The notes under the pieces are model-generated. The model was not told the DNA's origin, searched no databases, and was given only the letters and a program-made list of their open reading frames with translations. This document shows, in pieces, positions 6,812 to 12,892 of a stretch of 13,392 nt of DNA (positions are counted from its first letter, which is position 1; each line of letters begins with the position of its first letter). Where the stretch lies: positions 1-13,392 of the forward strand of contig CAZWUK010000058.1 of assembly GCA_964636685.1 (NCBI GenBank). The letters are read 5' to 3'. The position numbers and the translations under genes were made by a program. The stretch is from CAZWUK01 sp964636685. GTDB taxonomy: Bacteria; Bacillota; Clostridia; Christensenellales; CAG-138.

Positions 6812-7915
6812 TTGGAACAGAAGCAGAAGAACGAGCAGATGACACAGCAGATGCGCGCACAAAAGATTCAGGAATTATTGGACGCTGGAAAAGCGAAGGG
6901 CATTCTGACCTACAAGGAGATCATGGATGCGCTGGAAGAATTGGAACTGGATCAGGAGCAGATCGAAAAGATATACGAAAATCTGGAGGAATTGAACATC
7001 GACATCGTGGAAGAGGTCGAGGTTCCGGAGGACATCAACGAAGAAATTGCGGAGATCGCAAACGTGCTCGCTGTTTCTGAGGGTATCAATATCGACGACC
7101 CGGTGCGCATGTATCTCAAGGAGATCGGCAAGGTACCGCTGCTTTCCGCGCAACAGGAGGTAGAGATCGCGCAGCGCATGGCGGACGGCGATCCGGAAGC
7201 CAAGCATCAGCTCGCGGAAGCAAACCTCCGCCTTGTGGTTTCCATTGCAAAACGGTATGTCGGGCGCGGTATGTTGTTTCTCGATTTGATTCAGGAGGGC
7301 AACCTGGGGCTAATTAAGGCGGTGGAAAAATTTGATTACCGCAAAGGCTATAAATTCTCCACCTACGCTACTTGGTGGATTCGGCAGGCGATTACCCGCG
7401 CCATTGCCGATCAGGCGCGCACCATTCGCATCCCGGTGCATATGGTCGAGACGATCAATAAGCTCATTCGCGTCAACCGCCAGCTGGTGCAGGAGTACGG
7501 CCGTGATCCGCGTCCGGACGAGATCGCCAAGGAGATGGGCATCTCCGAGGATAAGGTGCGTGAGATTATCAAGATCGCACAGGAGCCAGTTTCGCTTGAG
7601 ACGCCGATCGGAGAAGAGGATGACAGCCATCTTGGCGATTTTATTCCTGACGACGATGCGCCGGCGCCTGCGGAGGCCGTTGCGGTCACACTGCTCAAAG
7701 AGCAGCTTATGGACGTATTAAATTCTCTCACACCGAGAGAAGCCAAGGTATTGCGCCTGCGTTATGGCCTTGACGATGGGAAGGCGCGCACGCTTGAGGA
7801 AGTCGGCAAGGAGTTTAATGTGACCCGCGAGCGCATTCGCCAGATCGAGGCAAAGGCGCTGCGCAAGCTTCGCCATCCCAGCCGCAGTAAACGGCTCAAG
7901 GATTTTTTGGAATAA
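6812..7915 (+). CDS. rpoD: RNA polymerase primary sigma factor SigA/RpoD
   Basis: The 367-residue housekeeping sigma factor directs RNA polymerase to -10/-35 promoters like those seen in this window. A short acidic region 1.1 (about 10-90) is followed by region 1.2 (DDPVRMYLKEIG, 95-106). The highly conserved region 2 runs about 133-203, including NLRLVVSIAKRYVGRG, DLIQEGNLGLIKAVEKFDY and YATWWIRQAI. Region 3 follows from about 207, and region 4.2 (TLEEVGKEFNVTRERIRQIE, 327-346) carries the -35-binding helix-turn-helix. Length and compact region 1 fit the Gram-positive SigA form rather than the longer E. coli protein. The start is TTG6812, 18 bases after the dnaG stop, so the gene is surely co-transcribed with dnaG. 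A repeat element begins 22 bases after its stop. Confidence 0.98.
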   Translation: MEQKQKNEQMTQQMRAQKIQELLDAGKAKGILTYKEIMDALEELELDQEQIEKIYENLEELNIDIVEEVEVPEDINEEIAEIANVLAVSEGINIDDPVRMYLKEIGKVPLLSAQQEVEIAQRMADGDPEAKHQLAEANLRLVVSIAKRYVGRGMLFLDLIQEGNLGLIKAVEKFDYRKGYKFSTYATWWIRQAITRAIADQARTIRIPVHMVETINKLIRVNRQLVQEYGRDPRPDEIAKEMGISEDKVREIIKIAQEPVSLETPIGEEDDSHLGDFIPDDDAPAPAEAVAVTLLKEQLMDVLNSLTPREAKVLRLRYGLDDGKARTLEEVGKEFNVTRERIRQIEAKALRKLRHPSRSKRLKDFLE

Positions 7916-7937
7916 GCTTTTCATCGATATTACGAAG

Positions 7938-7957
7938 GACTGCTCTTTAGGCGGTCG
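7938..7957 (+). repeat. Left copy of the 20-base terminal repeat
   Basis: The sequence GACTGCTCTTTAGGCGGTCG differs from the right copy (8157-8176) only at its fourth base, T here and C there. It can fold as a six-base-pair hairpin (7938-7943 with 7951-7956) with one G-U pair. No T-run follows, so it is not a good terminator. Confidence 0.75.
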
Positions 7958-7990
7958 CAATCTGTCAAAAAAGTTCATTATGGGGTTGTC

Positions 7991-8008
7991 AAGGGGTCGC
8001 GACCCCTT
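7991..8008. repeat. Perfect 18-base palindrome
   Basis: AAGGGGTCGCGACCCCTT is identical to its own reverse complement with no spacer. It lies inside the repeat element after rpoD and could be a binding site for a dimeric protein or simply part of the mobile-element structure. Confidence 0.8.
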
Positions 8009-8022
8009 CCGTCTTTCCGGCT

Positions 8023-8041
8023 GATCCGGCTTTGCCGGGTC
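8023..8041. repeat. Compact GC-rich hairpin
   Basis: GATCCGGC (8023-8030) pairs with GCCGGGTC (8034-8041) over eight base pairs, including one G-U pair, with a three-base TTT loop. A smaller stem, CGCCC (8049-8053) with GGGCG (8060-8064), follows immediately. Both belong to the repeat element. Confidence 0.65.
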
Positions 8042-8073
8042 AACGGATCGCCCCAAAGTGGGCGTTTCCTTGT

Positions 8074-8116
8074 GCTTCTTGCCGCCCGGCGACCAGAATG
8101 GTTGTAGGCAAGAAGC
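8074..8116. repeat. Perfect 10-base inverted repeat with 23-base spacer
   Basis: GCTTCTTGCC (8074-8083) and GGCAAGAAGC (8107-8116) are exact reverse complements. As RNA they would form a ten-base-pair stem around a 23-base loop. Confidence 0.75.
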
Positions 8117-8123
8117 GGTTGTC

Positions 8124-8151
8124 CTGTCGAAAAACAAAGGTTTTTCGACAG
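8124..8151. repeat. Perfect 11-base-pair hairpin
   Basis: CTGTCGAAAAA (8124-8134) pairs exactly with TTTTTCGACAG (8141-8151) around the six-base loop CAAAGG. The right arm also forms part of the element's terminal inverted repeat. The T-run lies within the stem, so it is not a + strand terminator. Confidence 0.85.
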
Positions 8152-8156
8152 TCTCT

Positions 8157-8186
8157 GACCGCTCTTTAGGCGGTCGTTTGTTATTT
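8157..8186 (+). terminator. Right copy of the terminal repeat, possible weak terminator
   Basis: GACCGC (8157-8162) pairs with GCGGTC (8170-8175) across a seven-base loop. The following stretch 8176-8186 (GTTTGTTATTT) is T-rich but interrupted. It could end rpoD transcripts that run through the repeat element. The stem is short, and the same sequence acts as the element boundary, so the terminator role is uncertain. Confidence 0.4.
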
Positions 8187-8224
8187 CCGGACGAATCCCC
8201 GCATAAAGATATAGCAGTAAATTT

Positions 8225-8232
8225 GGGGGAGG
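8225..8232 (+). promoter_or_regulatory. Ribosome binding site that fixes the deacetylase TTG start
   Basis: GGGGGAGG lies eight bases before TTG8241. The frame is open upstream to an ATG at 8058, but that extension runs through the repeat element, lacks an SD, and would place unrelated residues before the membrane anchor. Confidence 0.85.
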
Positions 8233-8240
8233 AACCGGTA

Positions 8241-9056
8241 TTGCGGATCGTCATTATTAAAAAGCGCACGCTGCTGATTGCAGCTGCGATACTGGCCGTA
8301 CTGATTGCGGCAGTCGTCCTGTTTTTTTGTCTTAGGGACGCGTCTTCCGTCGCTACCGTTACTCAGGCCGGCGTGGCGGAATATGAACTGAACGTACTGC
8401 CGGGAAAATCCAGAGAGCTTCCCGTCTATTACGTGGAGCGAACCGATCATAAGATTGCGTTGACAATTGACGCGGCGTGGGAATCGGACAAGACGGAGTT
8501 TATCCTCAAGACGCTCAAAAAGTACGATGCCAAGGCGACCTTTTTCCTTTGCGGCGTTTGGGTGGAGGCGTATCCGGACTTTGTCAAGCAAATTGCACAA
8601 GCCGGGCATGAGATTGGCAACCACAGCCTGACGCATCCGCACATGAATAAGCTTGACGCCACACAGGTGCAGACGGAGATTTCAAAGCTTGACGACGAGA
8701 TCGAAGCGCTCACCGGAAAACGCTGCACGCTGTTTCGCGCGCCGTTTGGAGAATACAACGACACCGTCATCAAAGCCGTACGTGAGATCGGTTACGAGCC
8801 GGTACAGTGGAACCTGGATACCATCGACTGGAAGGAGAGTCGCAGCGCGCAGACGATTCTGGATTCCGTGCTGCCAAAGCTCACGGACGGCAGCATCATT
8901 CTGTGCCATAACAACGGCTACAAGATTGAGACCTATCTGCCGACACTTTTAGAAACGGCATTGGCCGACGGCTATACCTTTGTGACCGTTTCCGAACTCT
9001 TGCTGGATGGCGAGACTGTCATCGACAGCAACGGGATGCAAAAACCGGCGGCGTAG
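8241..9056 (+). CDS. Membrane-anchored polysaccharide deacetylase, PdaB/clostridial type
   Basis: The 271-residue carbohydrate esterase family 4 protein is predicted to remove N-acetyl groups from peptidoglycan or a related glycan outside the membrane. Residues 1-9 are basic, and 10-30 form a hydrophobic helix acting as an uncleaved anchor or signal. The NodB domain spans about 68-255. Catalytic motifs are TIDAAW (75-80, Asp77 the likely base), HSLTH (His128 and His132, metal ligands), RAPFG (166-170), DTIDW (193-197) and LCH (His223). The second Asp of the canonical TFDDG motif, normally a metal ligand, is Ala78; PdaB and many clostridial relatives also lack it. PdaB of B. subtilis acts in spore formation, which hints at a spore-former, but vegetative roles are possible. 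The gene seems monocistronic. Confidence 0.9.
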   Translation: MRIVIIKKRTLLIAAAILAVLIAAVVLFFCLRDASSVATVTQAGVAEYELNVLPGKSRELPVYYVERTDHKIALTIDAAWESDKTEFILKTLKKYDAKATFFLCGVWVEAYPDFVKQIAQAGHEIGNHSLTHPHMNKLDATQVQTEISKLDDEIEALTGKRCTLFRAPFGEYNDTVIKAVREIGYEPVQWNLDTIDWKESRSAQTILDSVLPKLTDGSIILCHNNGYKIETYLPTLLETALADGYTFVTVSELLLDGETVIDSNGMQKPAA

Positions 9057-9066
9057 CGAACAGGGA

Positions 9067-9095
9067 TTGCAACCTTGTGCCGATTCCTCTATAAT
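9067..9095 (+). promoter_or_regulatory. Sigma-A promoter of the queA-tgt-tsaEB-rimI operon
   Basis: TTGCAA (9067-9072) and a perfect TATAAT (9090-9095) are 17 bases apart, the ideal spacing. Transcription would start near 9102, giving a leader of about 25 bases that contains the queA SD. It begins 11 bases after the deacetylase stop codon. Confidence 0.88.
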
Positions 9096-9116
9096 ACGAA
9101 ATGTATTTTGGGAATC

Positions 9117-9122
9117 GAGGGG
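9117..9122 (+). promoter_or_regulatory. Ribosome binding site that fixes the queA TTG start
   Basis: GAGGGG lies five bases before TTG9128. The in-frame ATG at 9101 falls at the predicted transcription start and has no SD, so the TTG is preferred. Confidence 0.78.
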
Positions 9123-9127
9123 CTACA

Positions 9128-10156
9128 TTGCAAACCAGCGACTTTTTCTACGATCTGCCGCATGAGCTGATCGCGCAAACGCCTGCCGCCGACCGCACGG
9201 CGTCCAGACTTCTTGTTTTTCACCGCAGCGACGGGACGATTGACGACCGCCATTTTTACAATATTACAGAGTATTTGCGCCCGGAGGACGTGCTGGTGCG
9301 TAACACCACCCGCGTCATTCCGGCGCGTCTTTTTGCGACCCGGGAGGATACCGGCGGGCAGATGGAGTTCCTTTTGCTCAAACGCACGCAAGCGGAGAAC
9401 GAATGGGAATGTCTTACCCGTCCTGCAAAGCGCGCAAAGCCGGGACTTCGCTATATTGTCAACGATGAACTTGCCGTTACCGTGCTCGGGGAAACATCCG
9501 CAGAGGGCGGACGTCTCGTTCGGCTCGAGTACGATGGAATTTTTGAAGAGGTGCTTGATCGGGCAGGGCAAATGCCGCTGCCGCCGTATATTACCGAGCG
9601 ACTTACCGACAGGGAACGCTACCAAACCGTCTACGCGCGCCAGAACGGTTCTGCGGCAGCGCCGACGGCGGGATTGCACTTTACGGACGAGCTTCTCGGA
9701 AGGATTCGCGCAAAAGGCGTGGACATCGTCGATGTGCTGCTGCATGTCGGGCTTGGTACGTTTCGCCCTGTTTCGGAAGAACATGTCGAGGATCACAAGA
9801 TGCACTCTGAATACTATGAGGTGACGGAGGAGGCCGCATCGCGTATCAATCGCGCAAGGCAGAACGGCGGCAGGATCGTGTGTGTCGGCACAACCTCCAC
9901 AAGAACGCTGGAGAGCGTCACGGACGAGGCGGGGGTTGTGCACGCTTCGTCCGGCTGGACAAGTATTTTCATCATGCCCGGATACCGCTTCAAAGCGGTC
10001 GACGCACTGATTACCAATTTTCATCTGCCGGAATCCACGCTTTTGATGCTGGTGTCCGCGTTGTCCACACGCGAGGAGATGCTGCGGGTCTACCGACACG
10101 CGGTGGAAGAAAAATATCGTTTTTTCAGCTTTGGCGACGCCATGCTGATCCTGTGA
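9128..10156 (+). CDS. queA: S-adenosylmethionine:tRNA ribosyltransferase-isomerase
   Basis: QueA transfers and rearranges the ribosyl group of S-adenosylmethionine onto 7-aminomethyl-7-deazaguanine in tRNA, forming epoxyqueuosine at position 34 of GUN anticodons. With the TTG start the protein has 342 residues, the same length as the B. subtilis enzyme. It opens with the family signature SDFFYDLPHELIAQTPAADR, then SRLL. VRNTTRVIPARL (near 62-73), PLPPYI, GSAAAPTAGLHFT and the C-terminal LITNFHLPESTLLMLVSA all match conserved QueA blocks. An ATG27 bases upstream is the alternative start. It heads the operon and is followed by tgt, which acts one step earlier in the same pathway, with a six-base gap. 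Confidence 0.97.
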   Translation: MQTSDFFYDLPHELIAQTPAADRTASRLLVFHRSDGTIDDRHFYNITEYLRPEDVLVRNTTRVIPARLFATREDTGGQMEFLLLKRTQAENEWECLTRPAKRAKPGLRYIVNDELAVTVLGETSAEGGRLVRLEYDGIFEEVLDRAGQMPLPPYITERLTDRERYQTVYARQNGSAAAPTAGLHFTDELLGRIRAKGVDIVDVLLHVGLGTFRPVSEEHVEDHKMHSEYYEVTEEAASRINRARQNGGRIVCVGTTSTRTLESVTDEAGVVHASSGWTSIFIMPGYRFKAVDALITNFHLPESTLLMLVSALSTREEMLRVYRHAVEEKYRFFSFGDAMLIL

Positions 10157-10162
10157 GGTAGT

Positions 10163-11278
10163 ATGCAAGAATATTTTAAGTTTGAATTGTTAAAAACCTG
10201 CAAGCAGTCCGGGGCACGGCTGGGATTGCTCCATACCCCGCACGGCGTGATTGAAACGCCCTGCTATATGCCGGTTGGCACACAGGCAACCGTCAAGGCG
10301 ATGACGCCGCGCGATCTGCTGGACGTCAACGCAAATATCATTTTATCCAATACCTACCACCTGTATATGCGCCCGGGTCACGAGCTTGTGAAAGAAGCGG
10401 GCGGGCTGCACCAGTTCATGCACTGGGATCGGCCGATCCTGACCGACAGCGGCGGATTTCAGGTGTTCAGCCTTGCCAAGATGAACGACATCCGCGAAGA
10501 TGGCGTGATGTTCCGTTCACACATCGACGGCAGCAAGCACTTTTTCACGCCTGAAAAGGTGATGGAGATCGAAGAAGCACTGGGCGCAGATATTGCGATG
10601 TGCTTTGACGAATGCGCGCCGTATCCGAGCGATCACCCCTATACGGTGGCGGCGATGAACCGTACGCATCGTTGGGCGGAGCGCTGCCAAAATGCGCATA
10701 CCCGCCCGGATCAGGCGCTGTTTGGTATTGTGCAGGGTGGAACCTATAAAGATCTTCGCATCGAGAGCGCAAAGACCATGGCTGCGATGGACTTCATCGG
10801 CTATGGAATCGGCGGACTGAGCGTCGGAGAGCCAAAGCAAACGATGTACGAACGCCTTGAGGATATGATGCCCTACATGCCTGGTAATAAGCCGCGGTAT
10901 CTGATGGGCGTCGGCAGCCCGGATTGTCTGCTGGAGGGCGTGCTGCGCGGCGTAGACATGTTTGATTGCGTGTTGCAGACAAGAAGCGCGAGAAACGGTC
11001 TGGCGCTCACAAGAAGCGGCAAGAAGATGCTGCGCAACGCGACCTATGAGCATGACTTCTCGCCCATTGAGGAGGATTGCGACTGCTACGCGTGCAAAAA
11101 CTTTACCAGAGCCTATATTCGCCACTTGATTAAGGCCAATGAGATCCTTGGCGCGCAGCTCATCACCATGCACAACTTGCGCTTCTCGCTGCGTTTAATG
11201 GAGGATGTGCGTCAGGCGATCCGCGAGGATCGGTATCTGGACTTTGCAAAGGAATTGCTGGAGAAGGGGATTTTCTGA
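10163..11278 (+). CDS. tgt: tRNA-guanine transglycosylase
   Basis: Tgt swaps guanine 34 of tRNA Asn, Asp, His and Tyr for preQ1, the step before QueA. The 371-residue protein shows the general-base Asp95 in TDSGGFQVFS, Asp149 in FDECAPYPSD, GIVQGG (188-193), the base-binding loop GIGGLSVGEPK (215-225) and the nucleophile Asp268 in DMFDCV. Zinc ligands are Cys306, Cys308, Cys311 and His337. The segment after the nucleophile reads LQTRSARNG, whereas the usual form is LPTRNARNG; Gln272 in place of Pro is unusual, while the next variable position differs among Firmicutes too. GAGG overlapping the queA stop codon provides the ribosome binding site. Its stop codon overlaps the tsaE start by one base. 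The yajC gene often found after tgt is absent here. Confidence 0.97.
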   Translation: MQEYFKFELLKTCKQSGARLGLLHTPHGVIETPCYMPVGTQATVKAMTPRDLLDVNANIILSNTYHLYMRPGHELVKEAGGLHQFMHWDRPILTDSGGFQVFSLAKMNDIREDGVMFRSHIDGSKHFFTPEKVMEIEEALGADIAMCFDECAPYPSDHPYTVAAMNRTHRWAERCQNAHTRPDQALFGIVQGGTYKDLRIESAKTMAAMDFIGYGIGGLSVGEPKQTMYERLEDMMPYMPGNKPRYLMGVGSPDCLLEGVLRGVDMFDCVLQTRSARNGLALTRSGKKMLRNATYEHDFSPIEEDCDCYACKNFTRAYIRHLIKANEILGAQLITMHNLRFSLRLMEDVRQAIREDRYLDFAKELLEKGIF

Positions 11279-11733
11279 TGGCAACGCGCGTGTTTGAATG
11301 CGTCGGGGAGCCGGATATGCTGGCATTCGGGGCACGGGTGGCGGCGCTTTTGCCCGATCGTGCCTTTGTTGCGTTGCACGGCGATCTTGGCGCGGGAAAG
11401 AGCGTTTTTACGCGCGGGATCGGACGGGCATTCGGCATATTGGATATGCCGAGTCCCACGTTTACCATCGTTGCAGAGCACAATGAGGGAACGCGGCCGC
11501 TGCTGCATTTTGACGCTTACCGTCTGTCCGATGCGGACGAACTTTACGCGATTGGGTTTGACGACTATGTCAAGCGTGACGCCGTCATTGCCATGGAGTG
11601 GGCAGAGCTTGTGCAAGAGGCGCTGCCAAAAAAACGACTGGATGTAACCATTGTCGGAAGCGGAGAATTGCCGCGAGAGATCACCGTGACGGGGATCGGC
11701 GAAGCTTATGAAAAGCTGGTGGACATGCTATGA
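11278..11733 (+). CDS. tsaE: tRNA t6A biosynthesis ATPase TsaE
   Basis: TsaE is the small ATPase that, with TsaB and TsaD, supports transfer of threonylcarbamoyl to adenosine 37 of ANN-decoding tRNAs. The 151-residue product has the family length. Its Walker A is GDLGAGKS (35-42), followed by SPTF (59-62), HFDAYR (77-82) and the EWAE segment at 107-110. The ATG shares one base with the tgt stop codon (TGATG), and a GAAGGGGA sequence seven bases upstream can serve as SD. It is followed by tsaB with a four-base overlap. This matches the ydiB-ydiC-ydiD order in B. subtilis, except that here the cluster is fused behind the queuosine genes. Confidence 0.96.
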   Translation: MATRVFECVGEPDMLAFGARVAALLPDRAFVALHGDLGAGKSVFTRGIGRAFGILDMPSPTFTIVAEHNEGTRPLLHFDAYRLSDADELYAIGFDDYVKRDAVIAMEWAELVQEALPKKRLDVTIVGSGELPREITVTGIGEAYEKLVDML

Positions 11734-12410
11734 AGATATTGGGGATTGAAACCGGCGCGGCGATTGCGTCCGTTGCGCTCTGCGACGGAGAAACCGTCGT
11801 CGTGCAGCGGTTTGGTCAAAGCGACAAGCGACACGCTGAGACGATACTGCCGCTGATCGAAACGGTGCTGGAAGATGCACACGCAACGCTGGACGAAATC
11901 GATGTGATCGCGGTGGATTCGGGCCCGGGTTCTTTCACGGGCATTCGAATCGGGGTTGCCGTGGCAAATGCGATTGCAAACGCAAAGCAAATTCCGGTCG
12001 CGTCCGTGGACTCGCTCACAGCGCTCTATGCGCTTGCTGACGCGCCAAGCGTACCAACCTGCACAATGATCGACGCTGCCAACGAAAACGGTTATATGGC
12101 ATTCTACGACGGCGGAGTACGAAAGCTGGAACCGTCGGCGGAGGGTATTGCGGAATATTGCAAAAAGCTGCCGGACGGCGTGTACTTTGTCGGCGACGCT
12201 GCACTGCAATGCGCCGATTTAATCAAAGACCACTGCAAGGGCGCGACATTCGCAAAAGCGGAGCAGTGCGTGTTGACCGCCGTGTCGGTGTGCCGCGGCT
12301 TTCTGCTGCTGAATAACGCGACAAAGACGCCTGCGCGGCCTGCGTATCTGCGCGCCTGTCAGGCGGAGCGTATGTATCGCAAGCGCATGGAGGAGAACGG
12401 CGGAAAATGA
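11730..12410 (+). CDS. tsaB: tRNA t6A biosynthesis protein TsaB
   Basis: TsaB is the catalytically inactive partner of TsaD in the complex that makes N6-threonylcarbamoyladenosine 37. The 226-residue ASKHA-fold protein carries the hallmark SGPGSFTGIRIG (64-75) and KRHAETILP (33-41). The opening phosphate-binding strand reads GIETGAAIASVAL, where IDTS is more usual; this is tolerable because TsaB does not catalyse the reaction. The second half is shorter and less conserved, as is normal. Its ATG overlaps the tsaE stop (ATGA), and only a weak GGTGG precedes it, so translation probably depends on coupling to tsaE. The catalytic partner gene tsaD is not in this window. Confidence 0.94.
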   Translation: MKILGIETGAAIASVALCDGETVVVQRFGQSDKRHAETILPLIETVLEDAHATLDEIDVIAVDSGPGSFTGIRIGVAVANAIANAKQIPVASVDSLTALYALADAPSVPTCTMIDAANENGYMAFYDGGVRKLEPSAEGIAEYCKKLPDGVYFVGDAALQCADLIKDHCKGATFAKAEQCVLTAVSVCRGFLLLNNATKTPARPAYLRACQAERMYRKRMEENGGK

Positions 12411-12892
12411 ACGCGAATATTCGTCCGATGGTGCGTGCAGACGTGCCGCGCGTTTACGAGATCGAGTGCGCCTGCTTTCGCTCGCCTTGGTCAAAAGCAT
12501 CGTTGGCGGGGGAACTGCGCAACGACGTGGCGCATTACCATGTGTATGACTGCGAAGGCAAGGTCGCGGGTTATGCCGGCATGTGGGTACTGTACGAAGA
12601 AGCGCACATTACCAATATTGCCGTTGTCGCCGAGTTTCGAGGGCGCGGGTTTGCGCGCGCTCTGATGCTTTCCATGATGGAAACGGCGCGCCGGTTTGGC
12701 GCAACCTCCATGACGCTGGAGGTGCGGGAAAATAATTTTATAGCACAAAGCCTTTACAAATCACTGGATTTCGTGCAAAATGGATATCGTCCGCGGTATT
12801 ATAGCGATACGGGAGAAGGCGCGCTGCTTCTCTGGAATACGGATATTGAAAACACCTTGAACAGCGCAATCCATGGGAGGGAAGAAGAATGA
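12407..12892 (+). CDS. rimI: RimI-like GNAT N-acetyltransferase
   Basis: The 161-residue GNAT enzyme is predicted to acetylate the N-terminal amine of ribosomal protein S18, or other protein N-termini, using acetyl-CoA. The pyrophosphate-binding motif A is RGRGFA (78-83) after the ITNIAVV strand (68-74). LEVRENN (104-110) supplies the likely general base Glu105, and SLYKSLDF (115-122) places Tyr117 where RimI has its general acid. GYRPRYY (126-132) is typical of RimI. Its ATG overlaps the tsaB stop (ATGA), with GGAGGAG about eleven bases upstream. Association with tsaB and tsaE is a standard arrangement, so RimI is favoured over a generic GNAT, but substrate specificity is not proven by sequence. 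Confidence 0.88.
   Translation: MNANIRPMVRADVPRVYEIECACFRSPWSKASLAGELRNDVAHYHVYDCEGKVAGYAGMWVLYEEAHITNIAVVAEFRGRGFARALMLSMMETARRFGATSMTLEVRENNFIAQSLYKSLDFVQNGYRPRYYSDTGEGALLLWNTDIENTLNSAIHGREEE

Larger units (their letters stand above)
7938..8176. repeat. MITE-like or palindromic intergenic repeat element
   Basis: The roughly 239-base element is bounded by two near-identical 20-base sequences in direct orientation (7938-7957 and 8157-8176, 19 of 20 identical). Each is itself a small hairpin. Just inside them, 7951-7972 and the reverse complement of 8141-8162 agree at 17 of 22 positions (GCGGTC, five variable bases, CTGTC, A-run), so the ends also form imperfect terminal inverted repeats. Between them lie a perfect 18-base palindrome and four more hairpins. 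No gene is encoded, and no target-site duplication is obvious beside it. It resembles a non-autonomous mobile or repetitive intergenic element; copies elsewhere in the genome cannot be checked here. Confidence 0.55.
7916..8240. other. Structured non-coding gap between rpoD and the deacetylase gene
   Basis: This is the only gap above 300 bases. Most of it (7938-8176) is a repeat-like element described separately. What remains is 22 bases after the rpoD stop and 64 bases before the deacetylase start. The latter segment must contain the deacetylase ribosome binding site and perhaps its promoter. Frames open across the gap on both strands have no family resemblance and no SD. Confidence 0.75.

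Noticed and set aside
8178..8213. Promoter for the deacetylase gene (TTGTTA, 18 bases, CATAAA, or a sporulation sigma variant)
   Set aside because: Both boxes match only partly, and neither a sigma-E nor a sigma-G consensus is met. The true promoter cannot be decided by eye.
8058..8240. Upstream extension of the deacetylase to an ATG at 8058
   Set aside because: The extra 61 residues are encoded by the repeat element, there is no SD at that ATG, and the strong GGGGGAGG before TTG8241 gives a normal membrane-anchored protein.
7718..8269. 183-codon minus-strand frame spanning the rpoD 3' end and the repeat element
   Set aside because: Its N-terminal part translates repeat DNA and its C-terminal part is antisense to rpoD. 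It has no SD and no known domain. It is likely the kind of spurious protein such repeats generate.
9101..9127. ATG start for queA at 9101
   Set aside because: The ATG falls at the predicted transcription start and has no SD, while TTG9128 has GAGGGG five bases upstream and yields the usual 342-residue length.
9089..10168. 359-codon open frame on the minus strand
   Set aside because: It is fully antisense to queA, which is unambiguous, and its translation shows no family resemblance.
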